DNA from: an uncultured Kordia sp.
GTDB lineage: Bacteria > Bacteroidota > Bacteroidia > Flavobacteriales > Flavobacteriaceae
Length of the DNA: 13,349 bases
Direction: 5' to 3'
Assembly (NCBI GenBank): GCA_913054565.1
Contig: CAJXHW010000020.1
Coordinates: 1-13,349 of the forward strand
How positions within the stretch are numbered: position 1 is the first letter of the stretch; the number at the start of each line of letters is the position of its first letter. The position numbers and the translations under genes are program-made. This document shows positions 7,321 through 13,349 of the stretch, in pieces. The notes beneath the pieces were generated by a model, which was not told the origin of the DNA, made no database searches, and saw only the letters and a list, made by a program, of their open reading frames with translations.

Positions 7321-8960
7321 AGTTTTTCAATTAATTTTTCAAGCGCCTCATTGGTCGTTTTAATGTTGTCAATTTCCTGTTGTTGCTCTTGAATAGCTTT
7401 AATGGTTACAGGTATCAATTCACTATAACTTATACCTAAACGTTCGGCTTCAATTTGCTGAAGTCCTTTTTCAGGGTGTTTACCATCTACTAACCATTGT
7501 TTGTTAAGTATGACATCAGGAATTATTTTTTGAACTTCCTGAGCAATTAATCCAAGTTTAAGTTCCTTTTCTTTTTCAGGAATTATTAAATCATCTTTTT
7601 TCTCTTCTTTCCATTTAAATGAAACTGGTTGTAATTGAAGAATTTCTGATAATCCATAGGTTAGAGGAGTGATGTTTTCTTTAAGTCTTTCATCTGACGT
7701 ATTAATAGTCCCGTTTGCTGAATAAACAGCAGTCCATCTATTTGAAGAACTACCAATATCTTGAGCGTTATTTGTTAAGGGGGTAAACATGTCACTAACC
7801 TGAATTTCATTTACACCATCCTCTAAATATTCTATTGAACCTACACCGGCAACACTACCAGAGTTTGTACCGTTCCATACTTGTAAATTATGTGTAGTTG
7901 TTGTTGCTCCAGTTCCAATAAAAACAGAACCTACATGATATACAGGGTCATTAACGGTATTTCCACTGTCCCAAGTCCAATCAGCATCGGAACCAGGAAA
8001 AGCTGTAGCAGGTTGCCAAGTGGCTTGTCCGGTGGCATCAGATACTAAAATTTTTCCATCGGCTTCAAAACCATCTTGTATTCTTAATGTTGGTAATGAA
8101 TTAACAGTAATAATAACATCATCAATATAAACTTCATCATCATTAGAATCAACAGAACTGTCTTTTGTGTATTCCCATCTGTATGTATGAGTTCCTACTG
8201 TAGTAGGGAAAGATGTTGTAGTCCATCCAATAAGTCCTCCCCAATTATTTTGTTCAACACCATCAATGTAAAAACGTAGCTTATCACAACAGCTTTCAGT
8301 TGAAGTGCTATAAGCAAAAGAAATAGTAGCACCCTGAGCAGGAATGGTGGCAGAATATTCAATCCATGCACTTTCACTATGGGTTATAGCTCGGTTTCTA
8401 GCAGCTCTTACGCCACTATTAACTGTGGTATTTTGCGTTTGCCATGTATTATCTCCCCCTGTAGTAAATGGAGGGATGTTGTTGTCTTCAAATCCATCAT
8501 TAAACATATTGTAAGGAGGGTTAGTATTTACTACATGTAATTTTGTAGAAGGGGTTGCAGTTCCTATACCTACATTACCAGTGCTTAAAGTCCTAATAGC
8601 TTCAGTATTATTAGTAGCCAAAACAAAATCTTGACTGTCAGTAGTTCCTACTTTATTAATTGCAGGGGTTGTACCTGCATTACCTATTGTTGACCAACTA
8701 GCGCTTGCTAATGAAACCCAAGCAGTACCGTTGTAATAGTAAAAGCCAGGAGAGTTATTGGTTTGATATATTAATAAACCCGTAGCAGGTGTAAGTATAC
8801 CATTTCTTTCTGTTAATGTCATACGAGGAGTTAGTATCCCCTTTGTGTTGTCAGTGATTTCAAGTGAAGCACTTGCATCAGGAGATGTTGTTCCTATACC
8901 AACTTGTGAAAAAGTAATAATAGGAAGTGCTAACAGTAGTGAAAAGATTAATTTTTTCAT
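7296..8960 (-). CDS. Exported S74-chaperone protein with a cleaved-adhesin-like cassette (paralogue 1)
   Basis: This 554-residue protein has a signal peptide (1-18, cleavage before QVGIG). Two IGIGTTSP/GIGTATP modules follow at 21-80 and 130-145. A beta-rich cassette at about 148-288 begins NDGFEDN, has a CCDKLRFYIDG core and ends DEVYIDDVIITV; it resembles jelly-roll MAM or cleaved-adhesin-like domains. Next come a conserved IQDGF-SDATGQATW linker and a DWTWDSGNTVNDPVYHVG module. The C-terminal tailspike chaperone (peptidase S74) domain starts at TINTSDERLKEN, with S422 and K427 at the dyad spacing. The last 30 residues form a coiled coil (IKAIQEQQQEIDNIKTTNEA). S74 domains fold as trimers, assist assembly of a beta-helical stalk and are then cut off. 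No T9SS sorting domain is seen. It is the last gene of a three-paralogue operon, 4 bases after the previous stop. Its target is unknown. Confidence 0.88.
   Translation of the reverse strand: MKKLIFSLLLALPIITFSQVGIGTTSPDASASLEITDNTKGILTPRMTLTERNGILTPATGLLIYQTNNSPGFYYYNGTAWVSLASASWSTIGNAGTTPAINKVGTTDSQDFVLATNNTEAIRTLSTGNVGIGTATPSTKLHVVNTNPPYNMFNDGFEDNNIPPFTTGGDNTWQTQNTTVNSGVRAARNRAITHSESAWIEYSATIPAQGATISFAYSTSTESCCDKLRFYIDGVEQNNWGGLIGWTTTSFPTTVGTHTYRWEYTKDSSVDSNDDEVYIDDVIITVNSLPTLRIQDGFEADGKILVSDATGQATWQPATAFPGSDADWTWDSGNTVNDPVYHVGSVFIGTGATTTTHNLQVWNGTNSGSVAGVGSIEYLEDGVNEIQVSDMFTPLTNNAQDIGSSSNRWTAVYSANGTINTSDERLKENITPLTYGLSEILQLQPVSFKWKEEKKDDLIIPEKEKELKLGLIAQEVQKIIPDVILNKQWLVDGKHPEKGLQQIEAERLGISYSELIPVTIKAIQEQQQEIDNIKTTNEALEKLIEKLENKKGAN
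8097..8519 (-). other. Variable cassette of paralogue 1 (jelly-roll/MAM-like)
   Basis: Residues 148-288 of the protein have no counterpart in the shortest paralogue. The features FNDGFEDN, WIEYSAT, ISFAYSTSTE, DKLRFYIDG and HTYRWEYTKD form the usual order of strands in exported domains of the cleaved-adhesin/MAM type, which bind carbohydrate or protein ligands or act as spacers. An adjacent Cys pair (C224, C225) is the only cysteine in the mature protein. The ligand is unknown. Confidence 0.6.
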
Positions 8961-8964
8961 ATTA

Positions 8965-10686
8965 TTATTTTTCTAATTCTTTTAACAATGTTTTTATTTC
9001 ATTTTGCTGCTTCTTTATAGAAGAAATAATTTCTTGTTGTTCTTGCGTTGTTTTTATAACTACAGGAAGAATTTCAGCATAATTTACTCCTAAACGCTTC
9101 ATGGGGTTTTTTTGTAAATTGCCATTTACAAGCTCCCATTCTTCTGATTGTACAACTTCAGGAAGTACTTGTTTTAATTCTTGAGCGATAAATCCTATTT
9201 TTTTACGTTTGTCTTTTTCAGGAACTATAGTTGCTCCATATTTTTCTTCTTTCCATTGGTATGCTACAGGATTAAGCTGCATTAAACTTTCCGTTCCGTA
9301 TTTTAAAGTATTAATGCTTTCTTTTTCTCGCAAATCAGAAGTATTTATTGTTCCATTAACAGCAAAAACTTCACTCCATCTTAATGATGCAGACCCTATA
9401 CTAATTGAATTATTAACTCTTGGGACTACGTGATGACTTATGGATTGTTCTGACTGAACATCTTCAAAATATTCATCATTACCTACGCCAAATTGAGTTC
9501 CCTCACCTAAAATTGCAGGTTCTTCAGTATCTATTAAATAAGAGGGAGCGCCTGTGTTGCCAACAGTAACATAGCCTGTTCGGTATATAGGATCATTTGT
9601 AGTTGACCCACTAGCAAAGCGCCAATCATCATCAGCAATACTTAAAGTGGCTGGGTCAGTCCAAACACCATTACCATTGGCGTCAGACAATAAAACAAAT
9701 CCGTTGGCTTGATTGCCATCTTGAATAGTGATTACAGGATCTCCTGCGCTAATTTTTATGTTATCTACTGTAGCTCCCCACCCCCAATCGCCAACATATC
9801 TATATTGTAAACTATAAGTGTCACCAGCTGTTATTGCTACAGTGCTAGTAAAGCTAGTGTCTTCATTGCTACTTGTTAAGTTTAATAGTGTTGAAACAGG
9901 AGTGCTTGTTGTTTCGTTATATAAAACTACAGTGAATAGTTCGGGTGAAGAACCGTTAAAACTATAGTCAAAAGATATGGCTACTGAAGTTAATGGTATG
10001 ACTCCTGTTTTTACAATTAAGGTAGCGTCTTGATCACATGCTGAATCACCATAATCAATAATAGCTCTATTTCCGTTACAGTTTGTACATGGTGCACTAG
10101 AACCATCAGTAGTGCTAATTCTCCAACTATCAGTGGCAGTACAGCCCGAGTTTGAGTCAAATGCGTATGGGTTATCGGTAGTTACTAAGGAGACATCGCC
10201 AGTAGCAACAGCACTAAAATCTTGTAAAAAACTATAAGCAGAAGCAGATGTGATATGTAACTTTGCAGTAGGGGTGCTTGTACCCATACCTACATTACCA
10301 TCATCTAAAACTCTAGCAGTTTCTATATTATTTGCTTTTAATACTAGGCTTTGAGCATCTGTAGTACCTAGTATATTAGTTGCTGGTGTAGTACCGAAAT
10401 TACCTGATAAGCCCCAGCCGTTTCCGCTAGCAAAAGGTTGCCAAATAGTTCCGTTGTAAAACCAAAACCCAGCTGCGCCATCAGTTTGGTATATTAATAG
10501 CCCTGTTGCAGGTGTGATTATAGCAGTTTTTTGCGCTGCTGTCATTCTTGGGGCTAAAATTCCTTTGTTGGTACTTGTAACATCAAGTGCAGCACTTGTG
10601 TTTGGTGTAGTGGTACCTATACCAATTTGAGCATTCATAAATAATGATGAAAAGCAAAATGCTAGTAAAATGTAAATTCTATTCAT
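8965..10686 (-). CDS. Exported S74-chaperone protein with a cysteine-bearing cassette (paralogue 2)
   Basis: This 573-residue protein has a signal peptide (1-19, cleavage before QIGIG). IGIGTTTPNTSAALDVTS lies at 21-38, an LGTTDAQSLVLKANNIETAR block at 106-125 and NVGMGTSTPTAKLHIT at 131-146. A beta-rich cassette (about 150-317) starts FLQDFSAVA, contains VAISFDYSF and ends GATVDNIKI; it carries four cysteines (C182, C200, C203, C217). After IQDG-SDANGNGVW and DDDWRFASGST modules, the S74 domain begins at TINTSDLREKES, with S450 and K455 as the predicted autocleavage dyad. It ends in a coiled coil rich in Gln, Glu and Lys. The cassette shows no obvious similarity to that of paralogue 1 beyond general jelly-roll character. 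The middle gene of the operon, it begins 2 bases after the first paralogue's stop. Probably a surface or secreted trimer; no T9SS tail domain is seen. Confidence 0.88.
   Translation of the reverse strand: MNRIYILLAFCFSSLFMNAQIGIGTTTPNTSAALDVTSTNKGILAPRMTAAQKTAIITPATGLLIYQTDGAAGFWFYNGTIWQPFASGNGWGLSGNFGTTPATNILGTTDAQSLVLKANNIETARVLDDGNVGMGTSTPTAKLHITSASAYSFLQDFSAVATGDVSLVTTDNPYAFDSNSGCTATDSWRISTTDGSSAPCTNCNGNRAIIDYGDSACDQDATLIVKTGVIPLTSVAISFDYSFNGSSPELFTVVLYNETTSTPVSTLLNLTSSNEDTSFTSTVAITAGDTYSLQYRYVGDWGWGATVDNIKISAGDPVITIQDGNQANGFVLLSDANGNGVWTDPATLSIADDDWRFASGSTTNDPIYRTGYVTVGNTGAPSYLIDTEEPAILGEGTQFGVGNDEYFEDVQSEQSISHHVVPRVNNSISIGSASLRWSEVFAVNGTINTSDLREKESINTLKYGTESLMQLNPVAYQWKEEKYGATIVPEKDKRKKIGFIAQELKQVLPEVVQSEEWELVNGNLQKNPMKRLGVNYAEILPVVIKTTQEQQEIISSIKKQQNEIKTLLKELEK
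9736..10239 (-). other. Variable cassette of paralogue 2 with four cysteines
   Basis: Residues 150-317 sit at the same point as the cassette of paralogue 1, between the KLHIT and IQDG modules. The strand pattern (VAISFDYSF, FTVVLYNET, YSLQYRYVG, ATVDNIKI) suggests another jelly-roll fold. The cysteines, two of them in a CTNC motif, could form disulfides outside the cell or bind a metal. I do not recognise a specific family. Confidence 0.55.
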
Positions 10687-10688
10687 GA

Positions 10689-11915
10689 TTATTTATTTTT
10701 TAATTGTTTAACACGTTGTAATAGTGCTGTTGTTTTATTTTTAAGTTCCAAAAGTTCAGTTTGTTGCTCTTGTTTACTTTTTACTAAAACAGCTAATAAC
10801 TCTTCATAATTAATTCCTAAAAAATCGTTTTGTACTTTAATGTAGTTTTTGTGTTCTTTTTCACTTTTAGGTCTCCAAGTGTAATCGTATACAACTTCTG
10901 GTATAATTTGTTGAACATCTTGTGCTAATAAACCTAGTTTCAATTCTTTTTTATTATCAGGTATAATATATTGAAGATATTTTTCTTCTTTCCAATTATA
11001 AGAAACAGGTTGTAATTTCATAAGGTCTTTAATGCCGTATGGTAATGACACTACATTTGTTTTGTCTCTTCCATCGGAAGTTTGTATTGTTCCGTTTACA
11101 GCATATATTGTTCGCCATCTGTTTGTAGATGATCCTAAAGAATTCGAATTATCAAAATCAGGTACTAATTGGTGGCTGAAACGAGTTTCGTTGTTTCCAT
11201 CTTCTAGATACTCTACATCACCAATTCCCATTGTAGTTCCTGTGTTAGCACCGTTATCAACATCTACATGATGGGTTGTGCTACCGGTTCTGCCAATAAC
11301 AACACCGCCAACATGGTATACAGGGTCTGCGTAGGTGTTTCCTGAGGAGAAACGCCAATCGTCATCACCAGTTGCTAAAGGGGCTGAACTTCCCCAAGAG
11401 GCGTTACCATTTGCGTCAGAAGTTAATACTTTGGTAGCTCCTTGGCTTCCGTCTTCAAGTCTAAAGACAGGTGCTGTGCCTGTAATGTGTAACTTTGAGG
11501 TTGGATTAGATTGCCCAATACCAATGTCGCCATCTGCTTGAAAACGAATTCTTTCAGTATTGTTGGTGGCAATAATAAAATCTTGATTATCGGTTGTCCC
11601 TAAAAAGTTAGTGGTAGGGTTTGTTCCAGTGTCGCCAGTTAAACTCCATCCTGAAGAAGCAAAAGTTGTCCAAGAAGAGCCATTGTAATACCAGAAGCCT
11701 GTAGTTCCATCAGTTTGATAAATAAGTAGTCCTGTTGCGGGTGTGGTAATTGCATTTTTTTCACTTAACAACATGCGAGGTATTAATAAACCTCTTTCAG
11801 TGTTGGTAATGTCTAAAATGGCACTTGGGTCGGGTGTTGTTGTTCCAATACCTATTTGAGCATAGGATAACGAACACGTTATAATAAACGTGATTATCGT
11901 TAATAGTTTTTTCAT
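10689..11915 (-). CDS. Exported S74-chaperone protein without cassette (paralogue 3, first in operon)
   Basis: This is the shortest of the three at 408 residues. A signal peptide (1-19, SYA before QIGIG) is followed by IGIGTTTPDPSAILDITN (21-38), a GLLIYQTDGTTGFWYYNGSSW block (62-82), LGTTDNQDFIIATNNTERIR (105-124) and IGIGQSNPTSKLHIT (131-145). It goes straight on to FRLEDGSQGATKVLTSDANG with no inserted domain. DDDWRFSSGNTYADPVYHVG (184-203) and a repeat-rich stalk lead to the S74 domain at TIQTSDGRDKTN, with dyad residues S280 and K285. The C-terminal 30 residues are a coiled coil. The mature part has no cysteine. Its ATG is preceded by a 207-base gap holding inverted repeats, so this is the promoter-proximal gene of the operon. 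It shows the minimal module order from which the two longer neighbours differ by cassette insertion. Confidence 0.88.
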   Translation of the reverse strand: MKKLLTIITFIITCSLSYAQIGIGTTTPDPSAILDITNTERGLLIPRMLLSEKNAITTPATGLLIYQTDGTTGFWYYNGSSWTTFASSGWSLTGDTGTNPTTNFLGTTDNQDFIIATNNTERIRFQADGDIGIGQSNPTSKLHITGTAPVFRLEDGSQGATKVLTSDANGNASWGSSAPLATGDDDWRFSSGNTYADPVYHVGGVVIGRTGSTTHHVDVDNGANTGTTMGIGDVEYLEDGNNETRFSHQLVPDFDNSNSLGSSTNRWRTIYAVNGTIQTSDGRDKTNVVSLPYGIKDLMKLQPVSYNWKEEKYLQYIIPDNKKELKLGLLAQDVQQIIPEVVYDYTWRPKSEKEHKNYIKVQNDFLGINYEELLAVLVKSKQEQQTELLELKNKTTALLQRVKQLKNK

Positions 11916-11957
11916 TATGTAAAAGAATTTTCGGGTTAATATCTGTTACGACGATCA

Positions 11958-11965
11958 CGAATATA
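11958..11965 (-). promoter_or_regulatory. Possible -7 box for the S74 operon
   Basis: On the minus strand this reads TATATTCG, one mismatch from TAnnTTTG, 42 bases before the ATG at 11915. It is the best match in the gap, but there is no clear -33 box, and a different sigma factor could be used instead. Confidence 0.3.
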
Positions 11966-12004
11966 TTATAGAAAAATCTAGTTAGATAATGATTGTTACT
12001 ATTT

Positions 12005-12028
12005 TCGATTAAATTAATGTATAATCGA
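12005..12028. repeat. Inverted repeat A upstream of the S74 operon
   Basis: Seven-base arms TCGATTA and TAATCGA surround a 10-base spacer, about 40 bases upstream of the possible -7 box. The arrangement resembles a dimeric regulator site. It has no T-run on either side and is not terminator-like. Confidence 0.45.
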
Positions 12029-12042
12029 CGAAATACAAGTTT

Positions 12043-12070
12043 ATGTTGTAAAAACTTAAAATTACAACAT
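12043..12070. repeat. Inverted repeat B upstream of the S74 operon
   Basis: Perfect nine-base arms ATGTTGTAA and TTACAACAT are separated by 10 bases. The centre lies 40 bases from that of repeat A, which has the same spacer length. It lies 53 bases past the stop of the reductase gene, so a weak hairpin terminator for that gene is an alternative, although no T-tract follows on the minus strand. Confidence 0.5.
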
Positions 12071-12122
12071 GAACTTGCCTTATTTTGTGGTAAATGTCTT
12101 TGAGGTAATTATTTATCGTATT

Positions 12123-13184
12123 TTAGATATTATCAAAATCAATTGAAATGATACTGCTTTTAGGTATGGCCTGGCAGGCTAATGTGATGCCTTCTTCAAT
12201 TTCTGAATCTGTTAAAATAGAGTTTTTTAATAACTGAACTTCACCCTCTGTTACCTTGCACATACAAGAACTACACACGCCACCTTGACAAGAATATGGT
12301 GCGTCAATCCCGTTTTTTAAAGCGGCGTCTAACAAGGTTTCATCCTGTATTATGGTTATAGTAGTTTCTTCATCATCAACTAAAACAGTCATTTGTGCAG
12401 TACCGTTAAATTCTGAAGATGTTGTTGTTTGTGGTGTATTTGATGTTGAAGCAGTAAATAACTCATAGTGTATTTGATTTTTTACAATATGATTCTGTTG
12501 CAACTCATCAGACACAAGTGTAATCATGTCCTCTGGTCCACATAAATAAAAGCTATCAAAAGTTGTTGATTTGTGTTTGTTTCTTAAAATATAGTTAACT
12601 TTTTCTTGATCAATTCTTCCAAATAAAGCTTCAGATTCATTCGATTTTGTGTAGGTGTAATACAGGAAAAACCGACCGAAATAGTCTTTTTTTAAGATGT
12701 TTAGCTCATCATGAAAAATAGTGTCTTCAGATGTTTTGTTTCCGTACATCAATACGAATGAACTCTTTGGTTCGTTTTGAAGGACATCTTTTATCATCGC
12801 CATAACGGGTGTAATTCCGCTTCCAGCAACAAATGCTCCGTAAGTTTTTCTTTGATCTTTATCAGTTTTTAAAATAAACTTCCCTTCAGGTACGGCAACA
12901 TCTAAGTGTTCTCCTTCTTTTAAAACGGTATTGGCGTAAGTAGAAAATATACCGTAATTAATCTGTTTTACAGCAACTCTAAGTTCTTCTGATTTAGTTG
13001 CAGAACATATTGAGTATGAACGTCTAACTTCACTGCCATTAATGTTGGTTCTGAATGTTAAATATTGTCCTGGAATGAAGTTAAAATCCTGTTTTAAATC
13101 ATCTGGAATATTAAAACTTATTGAAACTGTATCTGAAGTTTCTTGTCTTATGTTTTTTACGCTAAGTGAGTGAAATCTCCCCAT
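12123..13184 (-). CDS. PaaE-type ferredoxin/flavin oxidoreductase
   Basis: This 353-residue cytoplasmic electron-transfer protein has three domains. The FAD-binding barrel has FIPGQYLTF (37-45) and the RRSYSI motif (54-59). The NAD(P)-binding domain has GSGITPVMAM (121-130) and CGPEDM (215-220). After a Ser/Thr-rich linker (about 245-260), a plant-type [2Fe-2S] ferredoxin domain has ligands C299, C304, C307 and C337. This order and length match PaaE, the reductase of the phenylacetyl-CoA epoxidase, and related ferredoxin-NADP reductases. No paaABCD genes are in view, so the physiological acceptor is undecided; it could instead serve a desaturase or hydroxylase. The gene is transcribed away from a probable PadR regulator, from an exact -7 box, and ends 207 bases before the S74 operon. 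All cofactor-binding residues are present. Confidence 0.9.
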   Translation of the reverse strand: MGRFHSLSVKNIRQETSDTVSISFNIPDDLKQDFNFIPGQYLTFRTNINGSEVRRSYSICSATKSEELRVAVKQINYGIFSTYANTVLKEGEHLDVAVPEGKFILKTDKDQRKTYGAFVAGSGITPVMAMIKDVLQNEPKSSFVLMYGNKTSEDTIFHDELNILKKDYFGRFFLYYTYTKSNESEALFGRIDQEKVNYILRNKHKSTTFDSFYLCGPEDMITLVSDELQQNHIVKNQIHYELFTASTSNTPQTTTSSEFNGTAQMTVLVDDEETTITIIQDETLLDAALKNGIDAPYSCQGGVCSSCMCKVTEGEVQLLKNSILTDSEIEEGITLACQAIPKSSIISIDFDNI

Positions 13185-13203
13185 ATTAATCTAATTCTTT
13201 TGT

Positions 13204-13211
13204 CAAAAATA
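13204..13211 (-). promoter_or_regulatory. Predicted -7 promoter box for the PaaE-type reductase
   Basis: The minus strand reads TATTTTTG, an exact TAnnTTTG, 19 bases before the ATG at 13184, implying a very short leader. No obvious -33 TTG is seen. An imperfect dyad (GTTATTT-N6-AAATAAC, 13235-13254) lies just upstream, where a regulator could act. Confidence 0.5.
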
Positions 13212-13234
13212 TAAAATCGAATGGCACTAGCTTA

Positions 13235-13254
13235 GTTATTTGTGATAAAATAAC
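13235..13254. repeat. Inverted repeat in the reductase-regulator gap
   Basis: Seven-base arms GTTATTT and AAATAAC flank 6 bases, with a second outer pair (CTTAG at 13231-13235, CTAAG at 13257-13261) slightly out of register. It lies just upstream of the reductase promoter box. Confidence 0.4.
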
Positions 13255-13267
13255 ACCTAAGAAAATT

Positions 13268-13292
13268 ACATACATAAATTATTTATGTATGT
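13268..13292. promoter_or_regulatory. 25-base palindrome, likely operator of the PadR-like regulator
   Basis: Twelve-base arms ACATACATAAAT (13268-13279) and ATTTATGTATGT (13281-13292) match perfectly around a single T. The right arm overlaps the predicted -7 box of the regulator gene, a position where binding would block transcription. PadR-family proteins commonly bind AT-rich palindromes with ATGT/ACAT half-sites and repress their own genes, so autoregulation is the natural reading. Confidence 0.6.
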
Positions 13293-13295
13293 TTG
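13288..13295 (+). promoter_or_regulatory. Predicted -7 promoter box for the PadR-like regulator
   Basis: TATGTTTG fits TAnnTTTG exactly, 17 bases before the ATG at 13313. It overlaps the right arm of the palindrome by five bases. A perfect ACAAATTTGT palindrome follows at 13300-13309, around the expected transcription start. Confidence 0.5.
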
Positions 13296-13312
13296 TAAAA
13301 CAAATTTGTACT

Positions 13313-13349
13313 ATGAGTAACTCAAGATTATATAAAGGTAGCTTAACAA
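13313..13349 (+). CDS. PadR-family transcriptional regulator (first 12 codons only)
   Basis: Only MSNSRLYKGSLT is visible before the window ends. The LYKGSLT opening matches, from memory, the N-terminus of flavobacterial PadR-type winged-helix regulators (typically followed by a T-I-I-L-K-L-L helix and a MYGYEI motif). The ATG is supported by the exact -7 box and the palindrome immediately upstream. Twelve residues cannot prove a family, so this is a tentative call. Confidence 0.55.
   Translation, partial: MSNSRLYKGSLT

Noticed and set aside
7296..11915. Prophage or tail-fibre gene cluster
   Set aside because: All three proteins carry signal peptides and IGIGTT modules typical of exported flavobacterial proteins. 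No capsid, tail, integrase or lysis genes are near, and the flanks are housekeeping and envelope genes.
10689..11915. Lipoprotein signal because of a Cys at residue 14
   Set aside because: The sequence before it (FIIT) does not fit a lipobox, and a clean signal peptidase I site (SYA-Q) follows, as in the two paralogues.
12043..12070. Rho-independent terminator of the reductase gene
   Set aside because: The arms pair well, but the stem is AT-rich and no T-tract follows on the minus strand. It is kept only as an inverted repeat.
12069..12146. Small rightward reading frame MNLPYFVVNVFEV...
   Set aside because: It has 25 codons, runs antisense into the reductase gene's 3' end, has no promoter box and no recognisable protein feature.

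Overview
The window looks like chromosomal DNA from a marine-type flavobacterium (phylum Bacteroidota, probably family Flavobacteriaceae). The evidence is low G+C; gene leaders without Shine-Dalgarno sequences; exact Bacteroidota -7 promoter boxes (TAnnTTTG) ahead of several genes; exported proteins whose signal peptides end in A/S-Q followed by IGIGTT; and small lineage-specific families that I recall as DUF6341, DUF6427 and DUF4254. No phage, insertion-sequence, tRNA or rRNA genes are visible.

Left edge (1-2918, minus strand): the start of a surface-polysaccharide operon. It runs capK-like adenylate-forming enzyme, then UDP-GlcNAc 2-epimerase (wecB), then a family 4 glycosyltransferase that runs off the window. 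The genes overlap by 4 and 8 bases. Middle (2979-7303): purD transcribed rightwards, closed by a palindromic terminator that it shares with a converging 75-residue membrane protein. Then come a polytopic membrane protein, a DUF4254 protein and a family 9 (heptosyltransferase-like) glycosyltransferase. The neighbourhood therefore combines one purine-biosynthesis gene with envelope sugar functions.

Right half (7296-11915, minus strand): a tight three-gene operon of exported paralogues. Each has a signal peptide, repeated IGIGTTTP-type modules and a C-terminal phage-tailspike intramolecular chaperone (peptidase S74) domain with a coiled-coil tail. The Ser-Lys autocleavage dyad is present in all three. 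Two of the three carry unrelated-looking beta-rich cassettes at the same point and the third carries none. The operon converges on the family 9 glycosyltransferase, and one hairpin holds both stop codons in or at the edge of its loop. This triplet is the most unusual content of the window.

Right edge (12123-13349): a PaaE-type ferredoxin/flavin reductase (minus strand) is divergent from the first 12 codons of a probable PadR-family regulator. A near-perfect 25-base palindrome overlaps the regulator's predicted promoter. No gap between genes exceeds 210 bases.
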